Of a stretch of 64,000 nucleotides of DNA, positions 15,920 to 24,539 are shown in pieces. Origin of the DNA: CAVSIS01 sp963814875 (GTDB lineage: Bacteria; Acidobacteriota; Thermoanaerobaculia; Thermoanaerobaculales; Sulfomarinibacteraceae); the NCBI GenBank assembly GCA_963814875.1, contig CAWFFJ010000022.1, positions 186,001 through 250,000 on the forward strand, given 5' to 3'. Both the position numbers and the translations under genes were made by a program. Position 1 is the first letter of the stretch, and each line of letters starts with the position of its first letter. The notes beneath the pieces are model-generated. The model saw only the letters and a program-made list of their open reading frames with translations, was not told the origin of the DNA and did no database searches.

Positions 15920-17784
15920 GCCGCCTCGCGGAACGGCTCGCCGACCACGTTCTGGTCGCCGATGGGGCGATGGGTTCCGAGCTGCTGACCCGGCTGCCCT
16001 CGGGCTCGACCCTCGACCTCGCCGCGGTGGAGCACCCGGCGGAGGTGCTCGAGATCCACCTCGCCTTCCTCAAGGTTGGGGCAGAGCTGATCGAGACCGC
16101 GACCTTCGGCGCCTCGCGGCCGCGCCTCGCCGTGCACCGCGCGGATCACTTGGTCGAGGAGGTCAACACCCGCGCGGTGAAGCTCGCGCGCGACGCGCGC
16201 GAGCTCTCCGGAAGAGACTGTCTTATCGCCGGCTCGATCGGACCGCTCGCGGGCGTGCTCGACATGGACCAACGCGCCGGGCGCCGAGAGATCGCGGAGT
16301 CCCACGCCGAGCAGGCCTCCCTGCTCGCCGGACGCGGCGCCGACCTGATCGTGCTCGAGACCTTCTTCCGTTTCGATGAGCTGGAGATCGCGGTGCGCGC
16401 GGTGCGCGAGGTGACCGGACTGCCGCTCATCGGCCTCCTCACATTCGCCGCCGAACGTCCGCCGCACCTCTGGCACGAGAACGCGCGGGAGCTGGTGCGG
16501 GCGGCCGACCTCGGCCTCGACGCAATCGGGATCAACTGCTCGCCGGGACCGATGGGCACCCTCGAGATCCTTCGCGCCCTGCCCAAGCTCGAGCTGCCCC
16601 TGGTCGCGATGCCGAACGCGGGCGTACTCCAGCGCCGCGACGACCGCATCCTCATGCCTCCCGCGACGCCGAGCTACCTGGCCCGGTTCGCGCGCGAGGC
16701 GATGGAGCTGGGTGTCGGCATCGTCGGGGGGTGCTGCGGCACCGGACCCGAGCATATCGCCGCGATCGCAGAAGCCGTCCGGGGACGGTGCCCCCAGCGT
16801 CGGGCCGGCCGCTCGACGGTCGTGGTCCCGGCACCGCCGGAGCCGCGGCCCGCTCCCCGACCGGAGTCCTCGCTCGCCGCCAAGCTGTCGACCGGGAGCT
16901 TCGTCCACCTGGTGCAGATCGACCCGCCCAAGGGCACCGGCGCAGAAGCCGTCCTACGGGCGGCCGAACGGCTGGCCGGCCATCCGTTGGTCGACGCGGT
17001 CGACATCAACTCCAACCCGCTCGCCAGCCTGCGCATGGACTCGCTCAGCCTGGCGGTCGAGATCCAGCGCTCCACCGGGCTCGAGTGCGTCCCTCACGTG
17101 ACGCCGCGCGACGCGAGCCTCATGGGTCTCGAGTCGCAGCTCCTCGGCGCCTGGCTCGGCGGCGTTCGCAACCTGTTCGCGATCACCGGGGACCCGTCCC
17201 AGCTCGGCGACTACCCGGGCGTCCATGACGTCAACCACGTCGACATCTTCGAGCTCGTCCGCGCGGTGACGAGGATGGCCGAAGGCTTCGACTGCGTCGG
17301 CCACCCGATCGTCGAGCCGCCGTCGTTCCTGATCGGGGTGGCGGTCAACCCGAACGCGCCCGACCTCGACCACGAGATCGACCGCTTCCGGCGCAAGGTC
17401 GATGCCGGTGCCCACTTCGCCATGACCCAGGTGTTCTTCGAGTGGTCCTGCTGGGAGCGGATGCTCGACCGGATGGGCGGCTCGACGCCAGTGCCGACCC
17501 TGGTGGCGGTGTGGCCGCTGAGCTCGGCCCGGCTCGCGCTGCGCCTCCACAACGAGGTCCCCGGCATCGTCGTCCCCGACGAGCTCATCTCCGCGCTCGA
17601 GGCGGCCGGCGCCGACGCCGAGAGGCTCGGCCGTGATCGCGCGCTCGAGATGCTGCACGAGGCCCGCCGGCGCGCCGCCGGGGTCTACGTGATCGCTCCG
17701 TTCAAGCGTCCCGAGGACGTGGTCCCACTGCTCGACGAGGCAGGCAGCGCAGCTGCGACCGGAGGGGCTTCGCATGAGCGCTGA
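15916..17784 (+). CDS. Bifunctional homocysteine S-methyltransferase / methylenetetrahydrofolate reductase
   Basis: A fusion linking folate reduction and methyl transfer to homocysteine. Residues 1 to about 290 form the homocysteine S-methyltransferase barrel: DGAMGSELL at the N-terminus and zinc ligands in GINCSPG and GGCCGTGPEH. After a proline-rich linker (about 295-320), residues 330-620 are a MetF-like flavoprotein barrel with LVQIDPPKG, NLFAITGDPSQ and the AHFAMTQVFF motif. 622 residues matches the known bifunctional family. It overlaps the preceding small gene by four bases and metH by 11 bases, so the two methionine enzymes form an operon. Confidence 0.93.
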   Translation: MSRLAERLADHVLVADGAMGSELLTRLPSGSTLDLAAVEHPAEVLEIHLAFLKVGAELIETATFGASRPRLAVHRADHLVEEVNTRAVKLARDARELSGRDCLIAGSIGPLAGVLDMDQRAGRREIAESHAEQASLLAGRGADLIVLETFFRFDELEIAVRAVREVTGLPLIGLLTFAAERPPHLWHENARELVRAADLGLDAIGINCSPGPMGTLEILRALPKLELPLVAMPNAGVLQRRDDRILMPPATPSYLARFAREAMELGVGIVGGCCGTGPEHIAAIAEAVRGRCPQRRAGRSTVVVPAPPEPRPAPRPESSLAAKLSTGSFVHLVQIDPPKGTGAEAVLRAAERLAGHPLVDAVDINSNPLASLRMDSLSLAVEIQRSTGLECVPHVTPRDASLMGLESQLLGAWLGGVRNLFAITGDPSQLGDYPGVHDVNHVDIFELVRAVTRMAEGFDCVGHPIVEPPSFLIGVAVNPNAPDLDHEIDRFRRKVDAGAHFAMTQVFFEWSCWERMLDRMGGSTPVPTLVAVWPLSSARLALRLHNEVPGIVVPDELISALEAAGADAERLGRDRALEMLHEARRRAAGVYVIAPFKRPEDVVPLLDEAGSAAATGGASHER

Positions 17785-20700
17785 ACCTCGGACGCCGTGC
17801 GTCGCCAGTGGCCGCGACCGCAGTGACGAGCTCGCCGCCCTGTTCGAGGAGCGCATCCTGGTCCTCGACGGCGCCACCGGCACCATGCTCCAGAGACACG
17901 AGCTGGCCGCACAGGACTTTGGCGGCGAGGCGCTCGAGGGCTGCAACGAGGCCCTCAACCTGCACCGACCCGACGTCGTGCTCTCGATCCACCGCGCCTA
18001 CCTCACCGCGGGCGCTGACATCATCGAGACCAACACCTTCGGCGGCACGCCGCTGGTGCTCGAGGAGTACGGCCTCGCCGATCGGGCACGGGAGATCAAC
18101 CGGGTCGCCGCCGAGCTCGCACGGCGGGCGGCCGACGAGTCGTCGACCGCCTCGAGGCCGCGCTTCGTCGCGGGCTCGATGGGTCCGACCACCAAGGCGA
18201 TCTCGGTCACCGGCGGCGTGACCTTCGCCGAGCTCGTGGACACCTTCGCCGAGCAGGCCCGCGGCCTGCTCGAGGGCGGCGCCGACGTGCTCGTGGTCGA
18301 GACCTGCCAGGACACCCGCAACACCAAGGCGGCGCTGGTCGCGATCGAGAGGGTGCTCGCCGAGGCGGGCACCCGCCGTCCGATCATCGTCTCCGGCACC
18401 ATCGAGCCGATGGGAACGATGCTTGCCGGCCAGACCGCGGAGGCATTCGTCGCCTCCGTCGAGCACGCGCCCCTGCTCGCGATCGGCCTCAACTGCGCCA
18501 CCGGCCCCGACCTCATGACCGACCACCTGCGGGCGGTCCACGAGTGGGCCCGCTGCGCGGTGTCCTGCTACCCGAACGCCGGCCTACCGGGCCCCGACGG
18601 GCTCTACCCGGAGACCCCCGAGTCCCTCGCCGCCGCCCTCGACCGCTTCGCCGCCAACGGCTGGCTCAACCTCGTCGGCGGCTGCTGCGGCACCACCGAC
18701 CGCCACATCGCCGCGATCGCCGCCATGGCCGCCTCCCGGCGACCGCGCCGGATCCCGTCCGACCGGCCCCGACGGTGTGTCTACACCGGCATCGACCTCG
18801 TCGAGGCCACCGACGAGACCCGCCCCCTCCTGGTCGGCGAGCGCACCAACGTCGTCGGCTCCGCCAAGTTCCGCCGCCTGGTCGCGGAGGAGCGCTGGGA
18901 CGAGGCCTCGGACATCGCCCGACGCCAGGTCCGCGGCGGCGCCCAGATCATCGATGTCTGCCTCCAGGCGACGGAACGCGACGAGCGGGCCGACGTCGCC
19001 GCCTTCTACGAGCGGCTCGGCCGGACGGTCAAGGCGCCGCTCATGATCGACTCGACGGACGCCGCCGCGGTCGAGCTCGCCTTGACCTACTGCCAGGGCC
19101 GGTCGATCGTCAACTCGATCAACCTCGAGGACGGCGAGGCCCGCTTCGCCGCGGTCGCGCCGCTGCTCAAGCGCTATGGCGCTGCCGTCGTCGTGGGCTG
19201 CATCGACGAGCACCCCGACCAGGCGCAGGCTTTCACCCGCGTGCGCAAGCTCGAGGTGGCGCTGCGCAGCCACGAGCTGCTCACCGGGCGCTACGGGCTC
19301 GCGGACGCTGACCTGATCTTCGACGCGCTGGTGTTCCCGGCGGCGAGCGGGGATGAGGCCTACGTCGGCGGCGCGGTGGAGACCCTCGAAGGCCTGCGGA
19401 TGATCAAAGAGGCGCTGCCCGGGTGCCGGACCATTCTCGGCGTCTCCAACGTGTCGTTTGGGCTTCCCGTCGCCGCACGGGAGATCCTCAACTCGGTCTT
19501 CCTCTACCACGCCACCCTCGCCGGCCTCGACCTCGCGATCGTCAACACCGAGCGCCTGGAGCGCTTCGCGTCGATTTCCCCGGAGGACCGGGAGCTGGCC
19601 GAGGACCTTCTCCTCAACCGGCCGCCGCGCGAGGTCGGCCCGGAGGAGTCGGGCGCCAAGCTGCTCGTCGACGCGCCCTCGGACTGGCGCCACCAGACCC
19701 CCGAGCAGCGCACGGCCGTCAACCGTCTCCACATCGCACGACTCACCGATCGCTTCCGCGGCGCCCGACGCTCCGCATCGGACGCCTCCGTTCTGACGCT
19801 CGACGAACGGCTCGCCCGCTACGTGGTCGAGGGCAGCCGAGACGGCCTGGTCGAGGACCTCAAGCGCAAGCTCGACGAGGGAGCGGCGCCGCTCGAGATC
19901 GTCAACGGTCCTCTGATGCGCGGGATGGACGAGGTCGGGCGGCTGTTCAACACCAACCAGCTCATCGTCGCCGAGGTCCTGCAGAGCGCCGAGAGCATGA
20001 AGGCCGCGGTTGGCTTCCTCGAGGGTTTCATGGAGTCGACCGAGGTCGTTTCGCGAGGCCGGATGGTGCTCGCGACGGTCAAGGGCGACGTCCACGACAT
20101 CGGTAAGAACCTGGTCGACATCATCCTTTCCAACAACGGCTTCGAGGTCGTCAACCTGGGCATCAAGGTGCCGCCGCACGACCTCATCGCCGCGGTGCGG
20201 GAGCACGGCCCCGACGCGATCGGCCTCTCGGGGCTGCTGGTGAAGTCGGCGCATCAGATGGTGATCACCGTCGAAGAGCTGGCGGCCGCCGGCATCCGGG
20301 TCCCGGTCCTGGTCGGGGGCGCCGCACTCTCGGAGGTCTTCACCCGCCAGCGGATCGCCACTGCCTACCCGGGCCCCGTGGTCTACTGCGCCGACGCGAT
20401 GAAGGGTCTCGAGACGATGAAACGGCTCGCCGCCGGAGACGTCGTCGCGACGCCCGCCCTCCCCCCTGCACAGCCGAGCGAGTCCAATGCGGCCGCCTCG
20501 CCCACGCGCCGCGGGGAGATCCGGTTTGGTGCGACACGACCTTGCCCCGGTTCACGCTCCGTATGGCGACCGCCGTGTGCTCGCGACGATTCCGCACCTG
20601 CGCGAGATCTGGTCCTACATCAACCCTCAGATGCTGTACGGCAAGCACCTCGGGTTGCGGGGCCGGTACGAACGCAAGCTGCGCGAGCGCGACACCACCG

Positions 20701-21347
20701 CACTGGCGCTGCGAGATGCGGTCGCGTCGGTCGAGGCCGATGCCGAGCGCTGGATGTCCGTGTCGGCGGTGTGGCGCTTCGTCGCCGCCGAGCCCGACGG
20801 CGACGCCATCGTGCTCTTCGACCCCGCCGACGGGACTCACCTGCGCCGGTTCGAGTTTCCCCGTCAGCCCATCGCCGACGGTCTCTGCCTTGCGGATTTC
20901 GTGCTGCCACCGCGCGACGGGGTGCGCGACAGCGTCGCCCTCTTCGTCACCACCGCCGGGGCGGGCGTCGCCGCCCACGCCCATGCGCTCAGGGCGAGCG
21001 GCGAGCTGCTCGCCAGCCACGCGGTCCAGGCGCTGGCGCTCGAAACGGCCGAGGCCGCCGCCGAGTGGCTCCACCGGAGGCTGCGCGAGCACTGGGGCTT
21101 TCCGGACACGCCGGAGATGTCGATGGCCGACCGCTTCGCCGCCCGTTACCGCGGCCGGCGCTACTCGTTCGGCTACCCGGCCTGCCCCAACCTCGACGAC
21201 CAGGCGGGGCTGTGGCCGTTGCTCGACCCGGACGAGATCGGGGTCCACCTCACCGAGGGAATGATGATGGAGCCCGAGGCCTCGGTCTCCGCGCTCGTTG
21301 TCCACCACCCGGACGCGAGCTACTTCTCCGTCGGCCGACTCGACTGA
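17774..21347 (+). CDS. metH: Cobalamin-dependent methionine synthase, frame-broken before the activation domain
   Basis: MetH transfers the methyl group of methyltetrahydrofolate to homocysteine via cobalamin. Domains in order: homocysteine barrel (ILVLDGATGTMLQ; zinc Cys in GLNCATGP and GGCCGTTD), pterin barrel (PLLVGERTNVVGS), B12 cap, B12 domain with GDVHDIGKN (Asp772, His774 as lower ligand), and the SAM-binding activation domain ending GYPACPNLDDQ. The first frame runs from 17774, but homology leaves it at about 20525-20535 and resumes one frame over as VRHDLAP, ending at 21347. The first frame stays open to 21430 but that tail is meaningless. One surplus base near GGTTTGG would explain it. 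Either a sequencing error or a synthase lacking its reactivation module. Confidence 0.9.
20487..21347 (+). CDS. MetH activation-domain portion in the shifted frame
   Basis: This open frame encodes the C-terminal SAM-dependent reactivation domain of methionine synthase, which rescues oxidised cob(II)alamin. Recognisable parts are LREIWSYINPQMLYGKHLG, ADFVLPP, a RRLREHWGF segment, RYSFGYPACPNLDDQ (SAM binding) and GIHLTEGMMMEP-like residues near the end. The first 20 or so codons before VRHDLAP are shadow of the metH frame. Normally it is part of metH and is listed separately only because the frame differs; a standalone start is not convincing. Confidence 0.75.
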   Translation: MRPPRPRAAGRSGLVRHDLAPVHAPYGDRRVLATIPHLREIWSYINPQMLYGKHLGLRGRYERKLRERDTTALALRDAVASVEADAERWMSVSAVWRFVAAEPDGDAIVLFDPADGTHLRRFEFPRQPIADGLCLADFVLPPRDGVRDSVALFVTTAGAGVAAHAHALRASGELLASHAVQALALETAEAAAEWLHRRLREHWGFPDTPEMSMADRFAARYRGRRYSFGYPACPNLDDQAGLWPLLDPDEIGVHLTEGMMMEPEASVSALVVHHPDASYFSVGRLD

Positions 21348-21620
21348 CCGGGAATTCGCCAATCTCAAGCGCTGTTAATCCGCCTCAATCAACGGTCTGG
21401 AAGCTCTCGGCGGGGACGAAGACTCGCTGAAGCGAGCAGCGGCCGGACAGCCCTCGGGTGTCTGGCGCCCGAGGCGATCCTGACCGTGGTGGCAGGTGGG
21501 GGCAGGGGCCGTGCCCACGTCTCGGGTGACCCCTCCGAGAGTCGACTGGAGGTCACCGCACCGGCCGACGGTTGTGGTTCGAACCCGGCTCGCCTGGAGA
21601 GGCGCCGAGAGGAGGTCCTG
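21348..21620. other. Structured intergenic region after metH
   Basis: No gene is seen in these 273 bases, but hairpins are packed densely. CTCGC-TGAA-GCGAG lies at about 21422-21435. A seven-pair stem CCGGACA/TGTCTGG encloses CCC-TC-GGG (about 21443-21465). An imperfect GTGACC..TCC/GGAGGTCAC stem lies near 21528-21560. It could hold the metH terminator or a leader for the cytochrome gene. A TTCGAAC stretch near 21575 is not a tRNA T-arm. Confidence 0.4.
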
Positions 21621-22241
21621 ATGAGGCGCGTTGCGATCCGTTGGATGCATCGGTCCGTTCCGGTGTCGATTGCGGCCGGTTGTGCTGCTGTTGCGATGGT
21701 GCTCGCGGCCGTCGCCTGTAACCGCCAGCAGCCCTTGGCTCCAACCGCAACCGCGCAGAGCCCCGTCGAGCGCGGTGCGTACCTGGTGACGATCGCCGGC
21801 TGCAACGACTGCCACACGCCCCTCAAGATGGGAGAGCACGGACCGGAGCCGGACATGGGCCGCATGCTGTCCGGGCACCCGAGCGACTTCCCGCCTATCG
21901 CCCAGACAGCTGACCTTTCCGGACTCTGGTTCTGGGCCGGGACCGGCACCATGACCGCCTTCTCAGGACCCTGGGGCGTCAGCTTCGCGGCCAATCTGAC
22001 TCCCGACGAGGAGACCGGCCTCGGCGTCCTCACCGAGGCCTCCTTCATTGCGGCCCTGCGTTCCGGCAAGCACATGGGCGCTGGCCGTCCCATTCTTCCA
22101 CCCATGCCGTGGCAGAACTGCGCGAAGATGACCGACGACGACCTCAAGGCGGTGTACGCCTACCTGAAGTCGATCCCGCCGATCCACAACCAGGTCCCGG
22201 ATCCGATCCCGCCGCCGGCCGCGCCGACCACCGCGGGCTGA
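21621..22241 (+). CDS. Lipoprotein cytochrome c
   Basis: A membrane-anchored monohaem c-type cytochrome. An N-terminal hydrophobic segment ends in the lipobox-like LAAVACN, predicting lipidation. A short Pro/Thr linker leads to GAYLVTIAGCNDCHTP, the single CxxCH haem site. Downstream Met residues in MGAGRPILPPMPW can supply the sixth ligand, and the C-terminal helix MTDDDLKAVYAYLKSIPP is typical of cytochrome c. 206 residues. ATG 21621 follows GAGGAGG; the frame extends upstream to 21486 without conserved content. Its electron partner is not encoded nearby. Confidence 0.88.
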   Translation: MRRVAIRWMHRSVPVSIAAGCAAVAMVLAAVACNRQQPLAPTATAQSPVERGAYLVTIAGCNDCHTPLKMGEHGPEPDMGRMLSGHPSDFPPIAQTADLSGLWFWAGTGTMTAFSGPWGVSFAANLTPDEETGLGVLTEASFIAALRSGKHMGAGRPILPPMPWQNCAKMTDDDLKAVYAYLKSIPPIHNQVPDPIPPPAAPTTAG

Positions 22242-22594
22242 TCCCACGGCGCCTCCGCGGGGCCCGGTGGTCGCACGCCGGGTCACGACGACCGACCAGC
22301 GGAACGATCGATCGGCGGCGGGCCGCTCACCTGGGCAGCCCGCCGCATCGCCTTGGTCGGCGACGGCCACTCGAGCCGGGGAGGCTTCCCTTCACCCTGA
22401 CCCGGGCGGCACCGCGTAGAATGCCGCCATGCAGCTGAGCGTCGTCTCCAGTGTCGCGTTTCGGATCTTCCCCCGTCTCCTGCGGCTCCGTCGACCGAAG
22501 CTGCCGGCCATTCGGCTCATGCAGCGCGCCCGGGAGAACCGGGAAGGGCGTACGCGAAGCGCTGCGGCCGAGCAGTTCTGCGTGGCCCGCTGAC
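22242..22594. other. Intergenic space; possible very small ORF only
   Basis: Nothing firm is seen. An ATG at 22429 opens a 54-codon frame to 22593 (starting MQLSVVSSVAFRIF) that would end two bases before the start of the next gene. It has no good ribosome-binding site and no recognised family, so I leave it unannotated. Confidence 0.4.
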
Positions 22595-23470
22595 ATGGAT
22601 GCGGGCGCGCTGCCGCGACCGGGAGCGATTCCCCTCGGCGTCCTGCGCCTCGCAGAGCGCCCCGCGCGTCTCGCCTTCACCCGCGAGGTCAGCCCGACCC
22701 TGGCCGCGTGCGAGCTCACCCACCTCGAGCGCGCGCCGATCGACATCGCCCGGGCGCGTTCACAGCATGATGCCTATGAGGTCCTTCTCGCGGACCTCGG
22801 GTGCGAGGTCCATCGCCTGCCACCGTTGCCCGAGCTGCCCGACGCGGTCTTTGTCGAGGACACCGCGGTGGTGCTCGACGAGGTGGCCGTGATCGCCTGC
22901 CCGGGAGCCGTTTCCAGACGCCCTGAAACCGCCTCCACGGCGGCGGCGCTGGAGTCCCTTCGCCCGCTCGTTCACTTGCGCGACCCGGAGACCCTCGACG
23001 GCGGCGACGTTCTTCGTGTGGGACGCGATGTCTGGATCGGCCGCTCGAGCCGAACCAGCGCCGACGCCGTGGCGGCGCTTGGAAGGCTGCTCGCAACCTG
23101 GGACTACACGGTGCGACCTGTCGAGGTCCGCGGCTGCCTCCACCTCAAGTCGGCCGTGACCGCCGTCGGCGAGGGGCTCGTACTGGTGAACCCAGAGTGG
23201 GTCGATCCCCACGCGTTCGCCGGGCTCGAGATGGTAGAGATCGATCCACGCGAGCCCTACGCGGCCAACGGGTTGCGTCTTGGCGGGACGCTGCTCTACC
23301 CGACCGCGTTCCCCCGCACCCGCGCCCGGCTCGAGGCGCTCGGCTTTCGAGTGGTGACGGTTGATCTCTCCGAGCTCGCGAAGGCCGAAGGCGCAGTCAC
23401 CTGCTGCAGCCTGATCGTCGAAGGCGGCGGCGAAGGGCCCGCGATTCCCGCCAGCTCCATGGAGGAATGA
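22595..23470 (+). CDS. Dimethylargininase-like amidinohydrolase
   Basis: A pentein-fold enzyme of the dimethylarginine dimethylaminohydrolase/arginine deiminase group, which would make citrulline from (methyl)arginine. Visible landmarks are PDAVFVEDTAVVL (substrate-binding acidic pair), LDGGDVLRVG, IGRSSRTSADA, GCLHLKSAVT with the catalytic His, and the catalytic Cys near the C-terminus in AVTCCSLIVEGG. 291 residues is near the family length. ATG 22595 is preferred; an upstream in-frame region to 22451 lacks conservation. It lies about 1 kb from the arginine operon, but on the other strand. Dimethylargininase and related amidinohydrolases cannot be separated by eye. Confidence 0.83.
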   Translation: MDAGALPRPGAIPLGVLRLAERPARLAFTREVSPTLAACELTHLERAPIDIARARSQHDAYEVLLADLGCEVHRLPPLPELPDAVFVEDTAVVLDEVAVIACPGAVSRRPETASTAAALESLRPLVHLRDPETLDGGDVLRVGRDVWIGRSSRTSADAVAALGRLLATWDYTVRPVEVRGCLHLKSAVTAVGEGLVLVNPEWVDPHAFAGLEMVEIDPREPYAANGLRLGGTLLYPTAFPRTRARLEALGFRVVTVDLSELAKAEGAVTCCSLIVEGGGEGPAIPASSMEE

Positions 23471-23471
23471 G

Positions 23472-24011
23472 GTGGGCGAGAAGACCTCCTGGAAGACGTG
23501 CGCGCTGTGGGGGTGTCTTGGCCTGGTACTCGTGATCGCGGGCGGCATTGCGTCGTGCGTGGGCTTCTACCGCTGGGGTTCGGCCTCGGTCACGCCGGTC
23601 ACCGACGCATACCTCGAGGACGTTGGGCGAGGCGACCTCGAGGCCGCCTACGAGCGCCTCGGCAGCGGGGTCACCGACGACCTCGACGAGGACCAGTACA
23701 TCGCCTTCGAAACCACCGTCCGCCAGCGCCTCGGCACCCGTACTGCGACCCACGTCGAGGGGGTGAGCTTCAACAAGAAGCCCGAAGGCACCTTCGCCCA
23801 GGTCGTCTATGCCGCGGCCTTCGAGCACGGCACGGCGAAGATCAAGCTCACGCTCCAGAAGCGCGCCGAAGGCTGGATCATCGAGGGCGTCTCCTACGAC
23901 TCGCCGGAGCTCAAGGAGCAGCTCACCTGCCCGCGCTGCGGCGCGAAGGTCCAGCCGGACGACCGCTTCTGCCCCCAGTGCGGCGCGCCGCTGCACGGGA
24001 GTGAAGAGTGA
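23472..24011 (+). CDS. Membrane-anchored protein with C-terminal zinc ribbon
   Basis: A 179-residue protein with a transmembrane helix near the N-terminus (ALWGCLGLVLVIAGGIASCVGF) and a soluble cone-like domain (about 40-145; VTDAYLEDVGRGDLEAAYE) resembling DUF4864/NTF2-like folds. A C-terminal zinc ribbon with two CxxCG knuckles (CPRCG and CPQCG) follows. The function is unknown. The GTG start at 23472 follows a GGAGGAATGAG site that overlaps the end of the dimethylargininase-like gene, so the two are probably co-expressed. Its stop codon lies in the left arm of an inverted repeat shared with the convergent argR gene. Confidence 0.75.
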   Translation: MGEKTSWKTCALWGCLGLVLVIAGGIASCVGFYRWGSASVTPVTDAYLEDVGRGDLEAAYERLGSGVTDDLDEDQYIAFETTVRQRLGTRTATHVEGVSFNKKPEGTFAQVVYAAAFEHGTAKIKLTLQKRAEGWIIEGVSYDSPELKEQLTCPRCGAKVQPDDRFCPQCGAPLHGSEE

Positions 24012-24095
24012 AGAGCCAAGAGTGAAGAGTCCGAACCATCAGCGCGCACCGTCCTGCTTGTGCCGCTCTCTCTACTCTCTTCTCTTGACTCTTCT
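24009..24095. repeat. Inverted repeat spanning the 3' ends of two convergent genes
   Basis: A purine-rich arm 24009-24030 and a pyrimidine-rich arm 24074-24095 match as reverse complements at about 17 of 22 positions. The left arm starts at the TGA of the zinc-ribbon gene, and the argR TAG (24072-24074) touches the right arm. It may act as a bidirectional 3' stem-loop. It resembles the low-complexity patches at 3.9, 12.4 and 14.4 kb. Confidence 0.55.
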
Positions 24096-24539
24096 CAGCT
24101 CACCGAGGAGCCCGTCGAGCCGGCGGCGCACCGCTCTGCGCGCCGTGAGGTCGTGAACGGCAACGAAGATGGTGTCGTCGCCGGCCACGGTGCCCACCAC
24201 GCCCGGCAGGGCGAGGCGGTCGAGCGCCAGCGCGACGCCCGGAGACTCTCCCGGAGGCGTCTTCAGGACGACGAGGTTGTCCCCTGCAGGAGCATGGCTG
24301 AGCAGGTAGGCCGAGATCCGGGCCTCGAGGGGGTTTTCGGCCGGAGTGTCGGTGGACGGCGGCGCGTAACGCCCGTCGACCTTCACCAGGCGCAAGGCGG
24401 TCACGTCGCGAGACACCGAGGCCTGGCTCGCCGTCATCCCCCGAGCCTCCAACGCTGCGACGAGCTCCTCCTGGGTCTCGACGCGCTCGCCGGCGACGAT
24501 CGCCAGGATGAGCTCGCGACGGCGACCGACGCTGCTCAC
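24072..24539 (-). CDS. argR: Arginine repressor
   Basis: ArgR is a hexameric repressor that binds paired ARG boxes when loaded with arginine. The N-terminal winged helix contains the recognition segment TASQASVSRDV, and the C-terminal oligomerisation/arginine-binding domain has VVGTVAGDDTIFVAV with the conserved Asp pair. 155 residues, the usual length. The start is GTG at 24539 within a GTGA overlap with argH. Being the last gene of the operon it presumably regulates, it should be autoregulated; a candidate operator lies upstream of argG at 33.4 kb. Confidence 0.95.
   Translation of the reverse strand: MSSVGRRRELILAIVAGERVETQEELVAALEARGMTASQASVSRDVTALRLVKVDGRYAPPSTDTPAENPLEARISAYLLSHAPAGDNLVVLKTPPGESPGVALALDRLALPGVVGTVAGDDTIFVAVHDLTARRAVRRRLDGLLGELRRVKRRE

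Noticed and set aside
20540..21430. Continuation of the first metH frame to 21430
   Set aside because: Arg/Pro-rich out-of-frame translation; the conserved activation domain is in the next frame and ends at 21347.
21560..21600. GGTTCGAACCC resembling a tRNA T-arm
   Set aside because: Only two Watson-Crick pairs flank the TTCGAAC loop and no acceptor, D or anticodon stems can be drawn around it.
22429..22593. 54-codon ORF just before the dimethylargininase gene
   Set aside because: No ribosome-binding site, no recognised family; kept only as a note.
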